From the NCBI GenBank assembly GCA_004298065.1, contig SCRL01000078.1:40484-104483 (forward strand): a DNA stretch of 64,000 nt, in the 5' to 3' direction. This document shows positions 46,184 to 53,564 of this stretch, one piece after another (position 1 is the first letter of the stretch; each line of letters begins with the position of its first letter). The notes beneath the pieces were generated by a model. It searched no databases. It worked only from the letters and a program-made list of their open reading frames with translations, and was not told the DNA's origin. The DNA comes from Gammaproteobacteria bacterium (GTDB lineage: Bacteria > Pseudomonadota > Gammaproteobacteria > Acidiferrobacterales > Sulfurifustaceae). The translations under genes were made by a program, and so were the position numbers.

Positions 46184-46251
46184 ATGTTACGCAGGACGTC
46201 CAGGGTATTCTTGATGTAAGTCAAAATAGAATCAGGTTCACGCACTACGAT
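46184..46251. promoter_or_regulatory. shared divergent FNR/DNR-type control site between hyn and hyp operons
   Basis: TTGATGTAAGTCAA (46211-46224) matches TTGAT-N4-ATCAA at nine of ten positions. It lies exactly 33 bases from both the cytochrome c ATG (46177) and the hypC ATG (46258). TAACAT on the minus strand (46189-46184) and TACGAT on the plus strand (46246-46251) are both centred 31 bases from the box centre, the class II spacing. Both transcripts would start at or within a base of the start codons. Confidence 0.75.
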
Positions 46252-46257
46252 TTCGTC

Positions 46258-46500
46258 ATGTGCCTCGGCATACCCGTGCAAATCAGGGAGATCGACCGCT
46301 ACGTCGCCCGCCGCGAGTCCAAGGGCGTCGAGCGCCACGTGAGCCCGTTCCTGTTGCAACATGAATCGCTCGCGCCGGACGGTTTCGTCGTGGTGTACGT
46401 GGGTTACGCGATCCAGAAGATCGCCGAGCAGGAAGCGCGCACGGCGTGGGAACTCTACGACCAGATGCTGGCCGCGGAGGGCCGACCTTCCGATGCATGA
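46258..46500 (+). CDS. hypC: HypC, hydrogenase maturation chaperone (first copy)
   Basis: HypC carries the Fe(CN)2CO group with HypD and delivers it to the large subunit. The 80-residue protein starts MCLGIPVQI; Cys2 is the essential residue, which fixes the start codon. GFVVVYVGYAIQKI is the usual core (VHVGFAI in many homologs). No Shine-Dalgarno precedes the ATG. It overlaps hypA by eight bases. A second HypC is encoded at 47672. Confidence 0.95.
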   Translation: MCLGIPVQIREIDRYVARRESKGVERHVSPFLLQHESLAPDGFVVVYVGYAIQKIAEQEARTAWELYDQMLAAEGRPSDA

Positions 46501-46852
46501 GCTTTCCGTCTGCCAGGGCCTGCTCGACCAGGTGGCGCGCGTCGCCGCGGACCACGGCGCGCTGGGCGTGAAGCACATCGTCGTGCGCATCGGTCCGCTC
46601 TCCGGCGTCGTGCCCGAACTATTGCAACAGGCGTTCCCGCTGGCGCGCGCCGGCACCATGGCCGCCGATGCGGCGCTCATGATCGAGGAATTGCCGGTGC
46701 GCGTGCACTGCGATGCCTGCGGCGCCGACACCGAGGCCAAACCCAACCGGCTGCTGTGCGGCGAGTGCGGCGACTGGCACACGCAGTTAATCAGCGGCGA
46801 CGAGCTGCTGCTCGCGAGCGTCGAATTGCTGAAGGAGGAAGCGCATGTGTGA
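46493..46852 (+). CDS. hypA: HypA, nickel-insertion protein
   Basis: HypA delivers nickel to the hydrogenase large subunit with HypB. The 119-residue protein starts MHELSVCQGLLDQV, with nickel-binding His2. It has a zinc site formed by CDACG and CGECG at about residues 73-94. The ATG at 46493 lies inside the end of hypC. Confidence 0.95.
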   Translation: MHELSVCQGLLDQVARVAADHGALGVKHIVVRIGPLSGVVPELLQQAFPLARAGTMAADAALMIEELPVRVHCDACGADTEAKPNRLLCGECGDWHTQLISGDELLLASVELLKEEAHV

Positions 46853-47663
46853 CACCTGCGGCTGCAACGTCACCCACGGCAATGCCCATCTGGCGGAAAA
46901 GAAAAACGCGCAGGGCCACAGCGCGGTGAGCGTGCTCACCGACCTGTTATCGGCAAACGACCGTCAGGCGGCGCACAACCGCCGGCACTTCGACGGGCAC
47001 GGCGTGTTCGTCGTCAATCTCATGTCCGCCCCCGGTGCCGGCAAGACGCTGCTGCTCGAAGCCACCATCGACGCCCTGAAAGACGAGCTCCGGATCGCCG
47101 TCATCGAGGGCGATCTCGAAACCGAGAACGACGCCGCGCGCATCCGCGCCAAGGGCGTGCCGGCGCACCAGATCGTCACTGGCACCGCCTGCCATCTGGA
47201 CGCGCACATGGTGCACGACGCGCTGCACCACATGACGCTCGACGGCCTCGATATCCTGTTCATCGAAAACGTCGGCAATCTCGTGTGCCCCGCCAGTTTC
47301 GACCTCGGCCAGCACCGTAACGTCACCCTGCTCTCGGTCACCGAGGGCGACGACAAGCCAGCCAAGTACCCGGTGATGTTCCGCACCGCGGATTTGATGC
47401 TGCTCACCAAGACCGACCTGTTGCCGGTGCTCGACGACTTCGACCCGGCACGCGCCGAAGGCGCGCTGCGCGCGCTCGCCAATCCCGCGCCGGTACTACG
47501 GTTGTCGGCGAAGAAACGCGACGGACTTGAGGCCTGGTCTGACTGGCTGCGCGCTCAACTCGCGCGGATTCGGGCTTCGGATCCCGCGATTCGAGCCGAA
47601 ATACCGGGACGACCCCCCCGGTTCAGGCCGGTTAACCCGAAACCCGCGACGCAAGGCGTGTAA
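46845..47663 (+). CDS. hypB: HypB, GTPase for nickel insertion
   Basis: The 272-residue GTPase starts MCDTCGCN, the high-affinity nickel motif (CxxCGC). Its P-loop is SAPGAGKTLLLE, with EGDLETENDAARI and FIENVGNLVCPASFDLG following, and NKxD-like TKTDLLP. It has no long histidine-rich linker, so nickel storage is not expected. It carries an extended C-terminus ending PATQGV. The start overlaps hypA by eight bases. Confidence 0.95.
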   Translation: MCDTCGCNVTHGNAHLAEKKNAQGHSAVSVLTDLLSANDRQAAHNRRHFDGHGVFVVNLMSAPGAGKTLLLEATIDALKDELRIAVIEGDLETENDAARIRAKGVPAHQIVTGTACHLDAHMVHDALHHMTLDGLDILFIENVGNLVCPASFDLGQHRNVTLLSVTEGDDKPAKYPVMFRTADLMLLTKTDLLPVLDDFDPARAEGALRALANPAPVLRLSAKKRDGLEAWSDWLRAQLARIRASDPAIRAEIPGRPPRFRPVNPKPATQGV

Positions 47664-47671
47664 CAGCCGCC

Positions 47672-47935
47672 GTGTGCCTTGCCATCCCCATGCGCGTGAT
47701 CGAGCTGCTCGACGGCGAGCGCGCGCGCGTCGAAATGGGCGGCGTGGAAAAAACAGTTTCGCTGACGCTCGTGGACGGCGTCGCGGCCGGCGACTACGTG
47801 ATCGTCCACGTCGGCTTCGCGATCACGCGCCTCGACGCCGTCGAAGCGAAAAAGACACTCGCGCTGTTCGCCGAGATCGCAGATCGTCTCAACATCGACC
47901 TCAAGCTTGAATCCGGCGATGAAGTACATCAGTGA
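47672..47935 (+). CDS. hypC: HypC paralogue (second copy)
   Basis: The 87-residue protein starts with GTG followed by Cys2 (MCLAIPMRVIELLDG) and has the core VHVGFAITRLDAVEA. It differs clearly from the first HypC (MCLGIPVQIREID). Two HypC-type chaperones often serve different hydrogenases, so one could serve the group 1e and one the group 3b enzyme. The gene overlaps hypD by 17 bases. Confidence 0.93.
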   Translation: MCLAIPMRVIELLDGERARVEMGGVEKTVSLTLVDGVAAGDYVIVHVGFAITRLDAVEAKKTLALFAEIADRLNIDLKLESGDEVHQ

Positions 47936-49079
47936 GTTCCGCGACCGGCGCGCGGCGCAGGCGCTGTCCGCGGTCCTGGCCACCGAGGCGAACCCGGCGC
48001 GCGAATACCACCTGATGGAGTTCTGCGGCGGCCACACGCACGCCATCTTCCGCTACGGCGTACAGGACCTGCTGCCGCCCAACGTGCGCCTGGTGCACGG
48101 GCCGGGCTGTCCGGTGTGCGTGCTGCCGGTGAGCCGGCTCGATCTCGCGATAGAGCTGGCCGAACGCCACGACGTGATCCTGTGCAGCTACGGCGACATG
48201 CTGCGGGTGCCGGGCTCGCGCAAGCGCAGCCTGCTAAAAAGCCGCGCCCTGGGCCGTGACGTGCGCATGGTGGACTCGTGCACCGAGGCGCTTACGATCG
48301 CGCGGGCCCACCCGGACAAGGAGATCGTGTTCTTCGCCATCGGCTTCGAGACCACCACGCCACCGACGGCGGTGGCGATCCGGGAGGCCGACCGGCTGGG
48401 ATTGGCGAACTTCAGCGTTTATTGCAATCACGTGCTCACGCCCTCGGCGATCCGCTCGATCCTGGATGCCGACGACGTGCGCCGGCTCGGGTTGGTGCGC
48501 GTGGACGGCTTCATCGGCCCCTCGCACGTCAGCACGATCATCGGCAGCCGGCCCTACGAGCATTTCGCGCGTGAATACCGGCGGCCGGTGGTGATCGCAG
48601 GCTTCGAACCGCTCGACGTGCTACAGGCGGTGCGCATGCTCGTGCGCCAGCTGAACGAAGGCCGCGCCGAGGTCGAGAACCAGTTCACGCGCGGCGTGAC
48701 ACGCGAAGGCAACGTCAAGGCTCAGGCCCTGGTGGCCGAGGTGTTCGAGCTGCGCCGACTTTTCGAGTGGCGCGGCCTGGGACCGGTGCCGTACAGCGGG
48801 TTGCGCATCAAGAAAAAATACGCCGCCTTCGACGCCGAGACGCGCTTTGCGCTTGTCGAGAAGCCGGTGCCCGAGAACAAGGCATGCGAATGCGGCGCCA
48901 TCATCCGCGGCGTGAAGAAACCAACGGACTGCAAGATCTTCGGCACCGCGTGCACGCCGTCCAATCCGATCGGTTCGTGCATGGTGTCCCCGGAGGGGGC
49001 GTGCAGCGCCTACTATCGTTATCGCCGCCAGCTTCTCGACCGGCGACCCGCCGCCGAGCCCGCGACCGCAACGGGCTAG
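47919..49079 (+). CDS. hypD: HypD, scaffold for Fe(CN)2CO assembly
   Basis: The 386-residue iron-sulfur protein starts MKYISEFRDRRAAQALSAVL. Motifs are EFCGGHTHAIFRYG (Cys of the active centre), HGPGCPVCVLP, FFAIGFETTTPPTA and the C-terminal [4Fe-4S] ligands in NKACECGAII, TDCKIFGTACTPSNPIGSC. The ATG at 47919 is chosen; TTG at 47907 is less likely. Confidence 0.95.
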   Translation: MKYISEFRDRRAAQALSAVLATEANPAREYHLMEFCGGHTHAIFRYGVQDLLPPNVRLVHGPGCPVCVLPVSRLDLAIELAERHDVILCSYGDMLRVPGSRKRSLLKSRALGRDVRMVDSCTEALTIARAHPDKEIVFFAIGFETTTPPTAVAIREADRLGLANFSVYCNHVLTPSAIRSILDADDVRRLGLVRVDGFIGPSHVSTIIGSRPYEHFAREYRRPVVIAGFEPLDVLQAVRMLVRQLNEGRAEVENQFTRGVTREGNVKAQALVAEVFELRRLFEWRGLGPVPYSGLRIKKKYAAFDAETRFALVEKPVPENKACECGAIIRGVKKPTDCKIFGTACTPSNPIGSCMVSPEGACSAYYRYRRQLLDRRPAAEPATATG

Positions 49080-49083
49080 TTTC

Positions 49084-50820
49084 ATGCGCATACTTTTTCT
49101 CACGCACGGTTTCAACAGCCTGACCCAGCGGCTGTATGCCGAACTGAGCGAGCGCGGGCACGAGGTCTCGATTGAATTCGATATCCATGACGATGTGACC
49201 ATCGACGCAGTGCGGCTCCATGCGCCGGACGTGATCGTCGCGCCCTATCTCAGGCGTGCCATTCCGGAAGCCGTGTGGCGTCACCATCTTTGTCTCGTCG
49301 TGCATCCCGGTATCCGGGGCGATCGCGGGCCGTCAGCACTCGATTGGGCGATCCTGAACGGGGAGCGCGAGTGGGGCGTGACCGTGTTGCAGGCCGGCGC
49401 CGAGATGGATGCGGGCGACATCTGGGCGGAAGCACGCTTCCCGATGCGCGCGGCGCGCAAGGGCAGCCTGTATCGCAACGAGGTGACGGAGGCGGCGGTG
49501 TCGGCGGTGACGCAGGCGCTCAGCAGGTTCGAGCGAGGCGGTTTCGTGCCCGAGCCGCTCGATTATGCGCGCACCGACGTGCGCGGCTGCCGACGCCCGC
49601 CCATGCGCCAATCTGATCGTGTCATCGATTGGCAAAACGACGACACCGAAACGGTGTTGCGGAAAATCCGCTCCGCCGACGGCGCGCCCGGCGTCGAGGA
49701 CGCGCTATTCGGCCGGCAACTGCGCCTGTACAACGCCTGCGAGGAAGGCGCGCTGCGTGGTGCGCCCGGCACGGTGATCGCCCGGCGCGACGGCGCCATC
49801 TGCCGTGCGACGCGCGACGGCGCGGTCTGGATCGGCCATCTCCGGCCGATCGTCCCGGGCGAGCTCACGCTCAAGCTTCCGGCCACAATGGTGATGGAGG
49901 CGGATCTCGCGGGTGTTCCGGAAGTTCCGGTTCCGCTGCACGCGTCATCACGTACCTATCGCGAGATCTGGTACGAAGAACGCAACGGCGTCGGTTATTT
50001 GCACTTCGATTTCTACAACGGCGCCATGGGCGTCGCGCAGTGCGAGCGCCTGCGGACGGCGTACGAATACGCGCGCACGCGACCGACGCGGGTAATCGCG
50101 CTCATGGGCGGGCCGGACTTCTGGTCGAACGGAATCCATCTCAATGTGATCGAGGCGGCGGAGAGCCCGGCGGACGAGTCCTGGCGCAACATCAACGCCA
50201 TGAACGATCTGGCACGCGTCATCCTCACCACCGACAGCCACCTTACGGTCGCCGCGTTGCAAGGCAATGCCGGCGCCGGCGGCGTGTTCTTCGCGCTCGC
50301 GGCCGACCGGGTCTGGGCGCGCCACGGCGTGGTGCTCAATCCGCATTACAAAGGCATGGGCAATCTCTACGGTTCCGAATACTGGACCTATCTGTTGCCC
50401 CGGCGCGTGGGTCGGGAACAGGCGCATGCGATCGCCGAAAACCGCCTGCCCGTGAGCGCCGCGCAGGCGGCGCGACTCGGACTTGTTGACGACTGCTTCG
50501 GCGAGGACACGACCGGTTTTTGCAACCGGGTCGCCGAGCGGGCCGAGGCGATGGCGCGCGATTCCCGTATCGACGCGTGGCTCGCCGCCAAGCGCGCCGC
50601 GCGCGCCCGCGACGAAACCGAGAAGCCGCTTGAGACCTATCGCGCCGAGGAGCTCGAGCACATGAAGCTGAATTTCTACGGCTTCGACCCGAGCTACCAC
50701 GTCGCGCGCCATGAGTTCGTCTTCAAGCGCCTGCCCGCCTGGACGCCGCTGCACCTCGCGCGCCACCGCCATGGCGTGCGCGAATCAAAGGCGCGCGCAT
50801 CTGCTCTCGAACTCGCATGA
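49084..50820 (+). CDS. hypX: HypX (HoxX), formyl-derived CO synthesis for the NiFe site
   Basis: HypX makes the CO ligand from formyl-tetrahydrofolate via formyl-CoA and is found in organisms that mature hydrogenase in air. The 578-residue protein has an N-terminal formyltransferase-like half (HPGIRGDRGPSALDWAIL, LQAGAEMDAGDIWAE) and a C-terminal enoyl-CoA hydratase-like half (MGGPDFWSNGIHLNVIEAA, LQGNAGAGGVFFALAADRVW, HYKGMGNLYGSEYWTYLLPR). It follows hypD by four bases. Its presence means CO supply is possible with oxygen present even though hyn and hyp look FNR-controlled. Confidence 0.93.
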   Translation: MRILFLTHGFNSLTQRLYAELSERGHEVSIEFDIHDDVTIDAVRLHAPDVIVAPYLRRAIPEAVWRHHLCLVVHPGIRGDRGPSALDWAILNGEREWGVTVLQAGAEMDAGDIWAEARFPMRAARKGSLYRNEVTEAAVSAVTQALSRFERGGFVPEPLDYARTDVRGCRRPPMRQSDRVIDWQNDDTETVLRKIRSADGAPGVEDALFGRQLRLYNACEEGALRGAPGTVIARRDGAICRATRDGAVWIGHLRPIVPGELTLKLPATMVMEADLAGVPEVPVPLHASSRTYREIWYEERNGVGYLHFDFYNGAMGVAQCERLRTAYEYARTRPTRVIALMGGPDFWSNGIHLNVIEAAESPADESWRNINAMNDLARVILTTDSHLTVAALQGNAGAGGVFFALAADRVWARHGVVLNPHYKGMGNLYGSEYWTYLLPRRVGREQAHAIAENRLPVSAAQAARLGLVDDCFGEDTTGFCNRVAERAEAMARDSRIDAWLAAKRAARARDETEKPLETYRAEELEHMKLNFYGFDPSYHVARHEFVFKRLPAWTPLHLARHRHGVRESKARASALELA

Positions 50821-50840
50821 CAACCGACAAGGAGATACGT

Positions 50841-51326
50841 GTGAGACTGCCCCGTATGATGCTTTCCGTCGTTCTGCTGCTGTCGGTGCCAGCCGTCCCG
50901 GCGGCGGAAACCGGCCCGGTCGGCCCGAAACTCACGCCCAAACTCAAGAGATTGCTAACCGAGGAGATGCGCGCCGTCAACCAGGCGAGCCAACAGATCG
51001 TGGGCGCACTTGTCGCCGGTGATCACGCCGCCGTAGCCAAGGCGGCGCAGCAGATTCACGACAGCTTCATCCTCGAAAAGAAGTTGACGGACAAGGACAA
51101 GCGCGACCTCGAAGCGGCGGTACCGCCCGCCTTTCTCGCTCTCGACGGCGCCTTCCATCAAATGGCGGCGAAACTAGCCGAGGCCGCGCGTCATAAAGAA
51201 GATGTCGACCTACAAACCTATTATTTCGGGCGCATGATCGAAATGTGCCAGACCTGCCACAGCCGCTTTGCTTCCGACCGCTTCCCGGCATTCGGCGGCA
51301 AGGCACCGGCCGTGCACGCCCATTGA
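50841..51326 (+). CDS. cytochrome c'-like secreted protein
   Basis: The 161-residue protein starts with GTG at 50841 after AAGGAGATAC; an ATG eight codons upstream overlaps the hypX stop but has no ribosome site. A signal peptide (PRMMLSVVLLLSVPAVPAAE) precedes a four-helix body. A CQTCH heme site near residue 140 is close to the C-terminus, as in cytochrome c'. Such proteins bind NO or pass electrons. Its place in the hyp transcript suggests a redox role in hydrogen or N-oxide metabolism, by inference. Confidence 0.78.
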   Translation: MRLPRMMLSVVLLLSVPAVPAAETGPVGPKLTPKLKRLLTEEMRAVNQASQQIVGALVAGDHAAVAKAAQQIHDSFILEKKLTDKDKRDLEAAVPPAFLALDGAFHQMAAKLAEAARHKEDVDLQTYYFGRMIEMCQTCHSRFASDRFPAFGGKAPAVHAH

Positions 51327-51339
51327 GCGACGCACCGAC

Positions 51340-52284
51340 ATGGAACACGCAGAGCCCACGCCGGCAGCGCTGACAAACCCGGTCGCGCGCTATTTCCTTG
51401 CCACGCGCCCGCCGTTCCTGAGCGTCACGCTGTTCGCCGCGCTGATCGGCCTCGGCGCCGCCACTTACGACCGGCAGTTCCATTCGCTTGCCGCCGCGTT
51501 CGTGACCGTGCTGTTCGCGCTTGTGGCGCATGCCGGCATCAATGTACTGAACGACTATTACGACGCGCTGAACGGCACCGACGCGCTCAACACCGAGCGC
51601 ATTTTTCCCTACACCGGCGGCTCGCGCTTCATCCAGAACGGCGTGCTGTCGCTCGCCGAAACCGGCTGGTTCGGCGCGCTGCTTATGACCGTGGTGGTGC
51701 CGGCGGGCCTGTGGCTCACGTTCGTTTCCGGCCAGGGGTTGCTCGCGATCGGGCTCGCGGGGCTGGTCATCGGCTGGGCCTATTCGGCGCCGCCGCTCAG
51801 GCTCAACAGCCGCGGCTTCGGCGAGCTGTGCGTCGCCGCCGGCTTCGCGCTGATCGTAATCGGCGCCGACTACGTCCAGCGCCGCGGCTTCGGCGCCACT
51901 GCGCTCGCGGCATCGGTATCGTATGCGCTGCTCGTGACTAACATTCTCTACATCAACCAGTTTCCGGACCGCGCCGCCGATGCCGCCGCCGGCAAGCGTC
52001 ACTGGGTCGTGCGCCTGCCGCCATTGCAGGGGCGCTGGGGCTATGCGCTGATTGCATTTATCGCCTATGGCTGGTTAATTGCGGCCGTGCTCGCGGGCTG
52101 GCTGCCGGCGGCCGCACTGTTTGCGTTACTCTCCGCGCCACTCTCGTTCGCCGCGGCGCGCGACCTGCTGAAATACGCCGAGCAACCGCGCCAACTGGCG
52201 CCAGCGATCCGGCGCACCATCGCCGCGGCTTCAGTCCATGGCGGGTTGTTAGCGACAGCGCTCTATTTCGGACGCGTGGTTTAA
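51340..52284 (+). CDS. UbiA-family prenyltransferase (MenA-like)
   Basis: The 314-residue membrane protein has about eight helices. The first aspartate motif is in NVLNDYYDALNGTDALN (NDxxD-like) and the second in YINQFPDRAADAAAGKRHWV (DxxxD-like). It resembles MenA, which prenylates 1,4-dihydroxy-2-naphthoate in menaquinone synthesis. No other men genes are in the window, so the exact quinone or heme substrate is uncertain. It starts 13 bases after the cytochrome gene. Confidence 0.82.
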   Translation: MEHAEPTPAALTNPVARYFLATRPPFLSVTLFAALIGLGAATYDRQFHSLAAAFVTVLFALVAHAGINVLNDYYDALNGTDALNTERIFPYTGGSRFIQNGVLSLAETGWFGALLMTVVVPAGLWLTFVSGQGLLAIGLAGLVIGWAYSAPPLRLNSRGFGELCVAAGFALIVIGADYVQRRGFGATALAASVSYALLVTNILYINQFPDRAADAAAGKRHWVVRLPPLQGRWGYALIAFIAYGWLIAAVLAGWLPAAALFALLSAPLSFAAARDLLKYAEQPRQLAPAIRRTIAAASVHGGLLATALYFGRVV

Positions 52285-52313
52285 GAGAACTGCGCGAAGC
52301 GCTCCGCCCAATA

Positions 52314-52414
52314 CATAAAGATCTTGTGCGCCCTTCGGGCGCGCCTGAAAAGCTACTAGCGGGGCGCTCCGCCCCCTGCACCCCCGGGTGACTTTTGTCT
52401 TGGCAAAAGTCACC
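52314..52414 (+). repeat. left arm of long inverted repeat
   Basis: This arm is nearly the reverse complement of 52787-52896, including an identical 34-base block that contains GGGGCGCTCCGCCCCCTGCA. Its inner end forms a perfect 11-base hairpin with six-base loop (GGTGACTTTTG at 52387-52397 and CAAAAGTCACC at 52404-52414). Confidence 0.8.
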
Positions 52415-52786
52415 AAAACCGTTTTGCCCCGGAAGGCTTCGCCCGCATAAGTCGCGGGTGCCCTCACACCTCGGTTGCCTCAGAGGGTCCGCATACGGGA
52501 TGTCCCTATCCCGGATGCGGACTCGCGAGCATCCCGCTCGCGACCCTTCGGGTCCTGGCTTCGGCTGCCCTGCGGTGTTCGGCTCGCCTACGGGGCTAAA
52601 AGGCAACGGAGTTAAGCAACACCAAGAAAGCAAAACCGCGGTGGCTGTACCGGGCCCCGTATGGCGCGTTCGAGCCGCGTAAGCCTTTGCTTGCCCCGTC
52701 CCTCTTGAGACGGCCGAGTGCAGGGGTGCTGCTGTGCCGGCGTAACGGCGGGGCACGGCCAAATGGGGGTAAACGTGCTTTCTCTT

Positions 52787-52896
52787 GGTGACTTCTCTTT
52801 GCACGAGCAAAGAGAAGTCACCCGGGGGTGCAGGGGGCGGAGCGCCCCGTAGTAGCCTTTAAGGCCCGCCGAAGGCGGCACAAGACCTTTTTATGC
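52787..52896 (-). repeat. right arm of long inverted repeat
   Basis: This is the reverse-complement partner of 52314-52414. Its inner end forms a perfect 15-base hairpin (GGTGACTTCTCTTTG at 52787-52801, CAAAGAGAAGTCACC at 52808-52822, loop CACGAG). The two hairpins share ends but have different middles, which suggests compensatory change preserves the structure. Confidence 0.8.
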
Positions 52897-53090
52897 CTAT
52901 GCCGGGTCGAGCACCCCGCGATTTTGTTTGTAAATTTTTAGATTCCCTCACGAACACTGAAAAATTCCCGTGGCTCTACGGCCACGGCGTTGCCGGTGCG
53001 CGACACCGCTCGGCGCAGATGTAATCTACCGAGACTTCATTGGTCTAAAGTATTGCCAGCCAGCATGTCCGGCTGGCGAGGAGGTGTGTC

Positions 53091-53438
53091 ATGAAAAACA
53101 GGCGTTGGCAGGACATCGTCATGCTCGTACTCGGAGCATGGCTGATCGTCTCCCCCTTCGTGCTGCAATATCCTGACTACACCGGATACACGGCCATGAA
53201 CTCCTATATTCTCGGCATCGGCGTGATCGTGTTCGCCGCGATCGCGCTCTACATGCCGCAGATGTGGGAGGAATGGGTGAACCTGGTCCTCGGGGCCTGG
53301 TTGATCATCTCGCCGCTCGTCCTCGGATTCCGGGACGACACTGTCGCGACGGCAAACCACTTCATCGTGGGATTGCTGGTCGCGGCCGACGCGTTGTTCG
53401 CCATGTACCCGCGGTTCACCCGGACCGTGCACAAGTAA
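53091..53438 (+). CDS. SPW-repeat membrane protein
   Basis: The 115-residue protein has two SPW repeats, WQDIVMLVLGAWLIVSPFVL (about 6-25) and WVNLVLGAWLIISPLVLGF (about 62-80), and four hydrophobic helices. The family (Pfam SPW) is common in proteobacteria; its function is not established. It stands between the inverted-repeat element and a terminator. Confidence 0.9.
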   Translation: MKNRRWQDIVMLVLGAWLIVSPFVLQYPDYTGYTAMNSYILGIGVIVFAAIALYMPQMWEEWVNLVLGAWLIISPLVLGFRDDTVATANHFIVGLLVAADALFAMYPRFTRTVHK

Positions 53439-53469
53439 ACGAAGGGAAACCCCTTTGTGCGTGGCGCTC

Positions 53470-53497
53470 CGCCGCCCTTGGCGGCGCGCCTTTCTTT
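53470..53497 (+). terminator. hairpin terminator after the SPW gene
   Basis: CGCCGCC (53470-53476) pairs with GGCGGCG (53480-53486), followed by CGCCTTTCTTT. Outer bases extend the stem imperfectly. Confidence 0.65.
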
Positions 53498-53564
53498 ATC
53501 CTGCGTCATTGTGACCGCCGGCCCGCTCTGCTAGGTTTCCAGCAAAGAACCGCGGACACCCGGC

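Larger units (their letters stand above)
52285..53090. other. non-coding 0.8 kb region with inverted-repeat element
   Basis: No convincing gene is found here; several short open frames on both strands lack ribosome sites and family features. The region holds an inverted repeat with arms of about 100 bases and internal hairpins. Its far end has the run-up to the SPW gene, including a GAGGAGG-like ribosome site at about 53080. Confidence 0.7.

Noticed and set aside
53091..53438. SPW protein as part of the hydrogenase system
   Set aside because: It lies between hyp genes but is bounded by a repeat element and a terminator, and the family has no known link to hydrogenases.
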